Assembly (NCBI GenBank): GCA_900553935.1
Contig: USFK01000021.1
Coordinates: 1 to 13,606, forward strand
Origin: an uncultured Collinsella sp.
GTDB lineage: Bacteria; Actinomycetota; Coriobacteriia; Coriobacteriales; Coriobacteriaceae
DNA: 13,606 nt
Direction: 5' to 3'
Made by a program: the position numbers and the translations under genes. Below the pieces are notes generated by a model. That model was not told the DNA's origin, did no database searches, and saw nothing but the letters and a program-made list of their open reading frames with translations. Positions 13,420 to 13,606 of this stretch are shown piece after piece. Every line of letters starts with the position of its first letter. The first letter of the stretch is position 1.

Positions 13420-13606
13420 CTGGAGGGCTACGGGGATTTGGATGCAGCAGAAGTCCTCTTGGTGGGACTCGTCGTAGCTGGTGGTATCGAGGTAGCAAAA
13501 ATCGAAGGCATCGCCGATGGGCTGGAGCGCATGCTCGTCCATGCGGGCCACGATGGCACGAATGCCCTCGGGTTCGTACGGCATGCCCCAGCGGCTCATG
13601 CACAGG
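13414..13606 (-). CDS. Probable GyrI-like effector-binding protein, C-terminal part
   Basis: The 3' end of a gene runs off the window edge, and its start is not visible. The visible ~64 residues include WGMPYEPEGIRAIVARMDEHALQPIGDAFDFCYLDTTSY and end in DFCCIQIPVALQM. The final pattern, an acidic turn followed by a strand ending IQIPV, is typical of the C-terminus of GyrI-like or AraC-type effector-binding domains, often fused to a MerR-family DNA-binding domain. That assignment rests on a short pattern and is moderate. The stop codon TGA is formed by a palindromic repeat, so the last codons may derive from the element. No terminator with a T tract follows. Confidence 0.6.
   Translation of the reverse strand, partial: LCMSRWGMPYEPEGIRAIVARMDEHALQPIGDAFDFCYLDTTSYDESHQEDFCCIQIPVALQM

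Overview
The window looks like chromosomal DNA from a high-GC Gram-positive gut actinobacterium. A Coriobacteriia member close to Collinsella fits best. That assignment is inference from protein similarity as I recall it, from the GC-rich codons, and from the adjacent pyrG and xerD genes, which sit close together in actinobacteria. All twelve genes I can support lie on the minus strand. Reading by coordinate therefore runs from the 3' end of the region to the 5' end.

Layout by position: xerD (77-1018) lies 2 nt after pyrG (1021-2682), and the two are probably co-transcribed. Next come a small winged-helix protein with its own terminator (2861-3199) and a DUF1846/UPF0371 gene whose first ~21 codons are out of frame with the rest (3449-4923). 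These are followed by prfA (5344-6411), an M20 carboxypeptidase-S-like peptidase (6703-8130), and a polar amino-acid ABC importer operon: lipoprotein 10169-11095, permease 9011-10159, ATPase 8203-8988. The last three genes are a LacX-type aldose-1-epimerase-like protein (11376-12269), an acidic single-pass membrane protein of unknown function (12349-13218), and the 3' end of a probable GyrI-like effector-binding regulator (13414 to the window edge).

Most of the genes are housekeeping: CTP synthesis, chromosome-dimer resolution, translation termination, and peptide or amino-acid uptake. The unusual material is between them. A ~94-nt repeat occurs twice (5216-5309 and 11250-11343, 5 differences). 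Each copy is the core of a long imperfect palindrome containing a strong terminator. Each copy is separated from the stop codon of an unrelated gene (prfA, the epimerase) by a further short hairpin whose sequence is not conserved but whose position and 4-nt loop are. One base pair of the outer stem changes on both sides between the copies, which is compensatory. A second, shorter palindrome (6676-6701 and 13389-13419) abuts or supplies the stop codon of two other genes, and each copy lies beside a larger palindrome (6620-6675; 13304-13368). These look like REP- or MITE-type elements placed at gene 3' ends.

I found no CRISPR array, tRNA, rRNA, transposase or defence cassette. I do not see a complete new enzymatic system. 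The best leads are the palindromic 3'-end elements and the DUF1846 frameshift.
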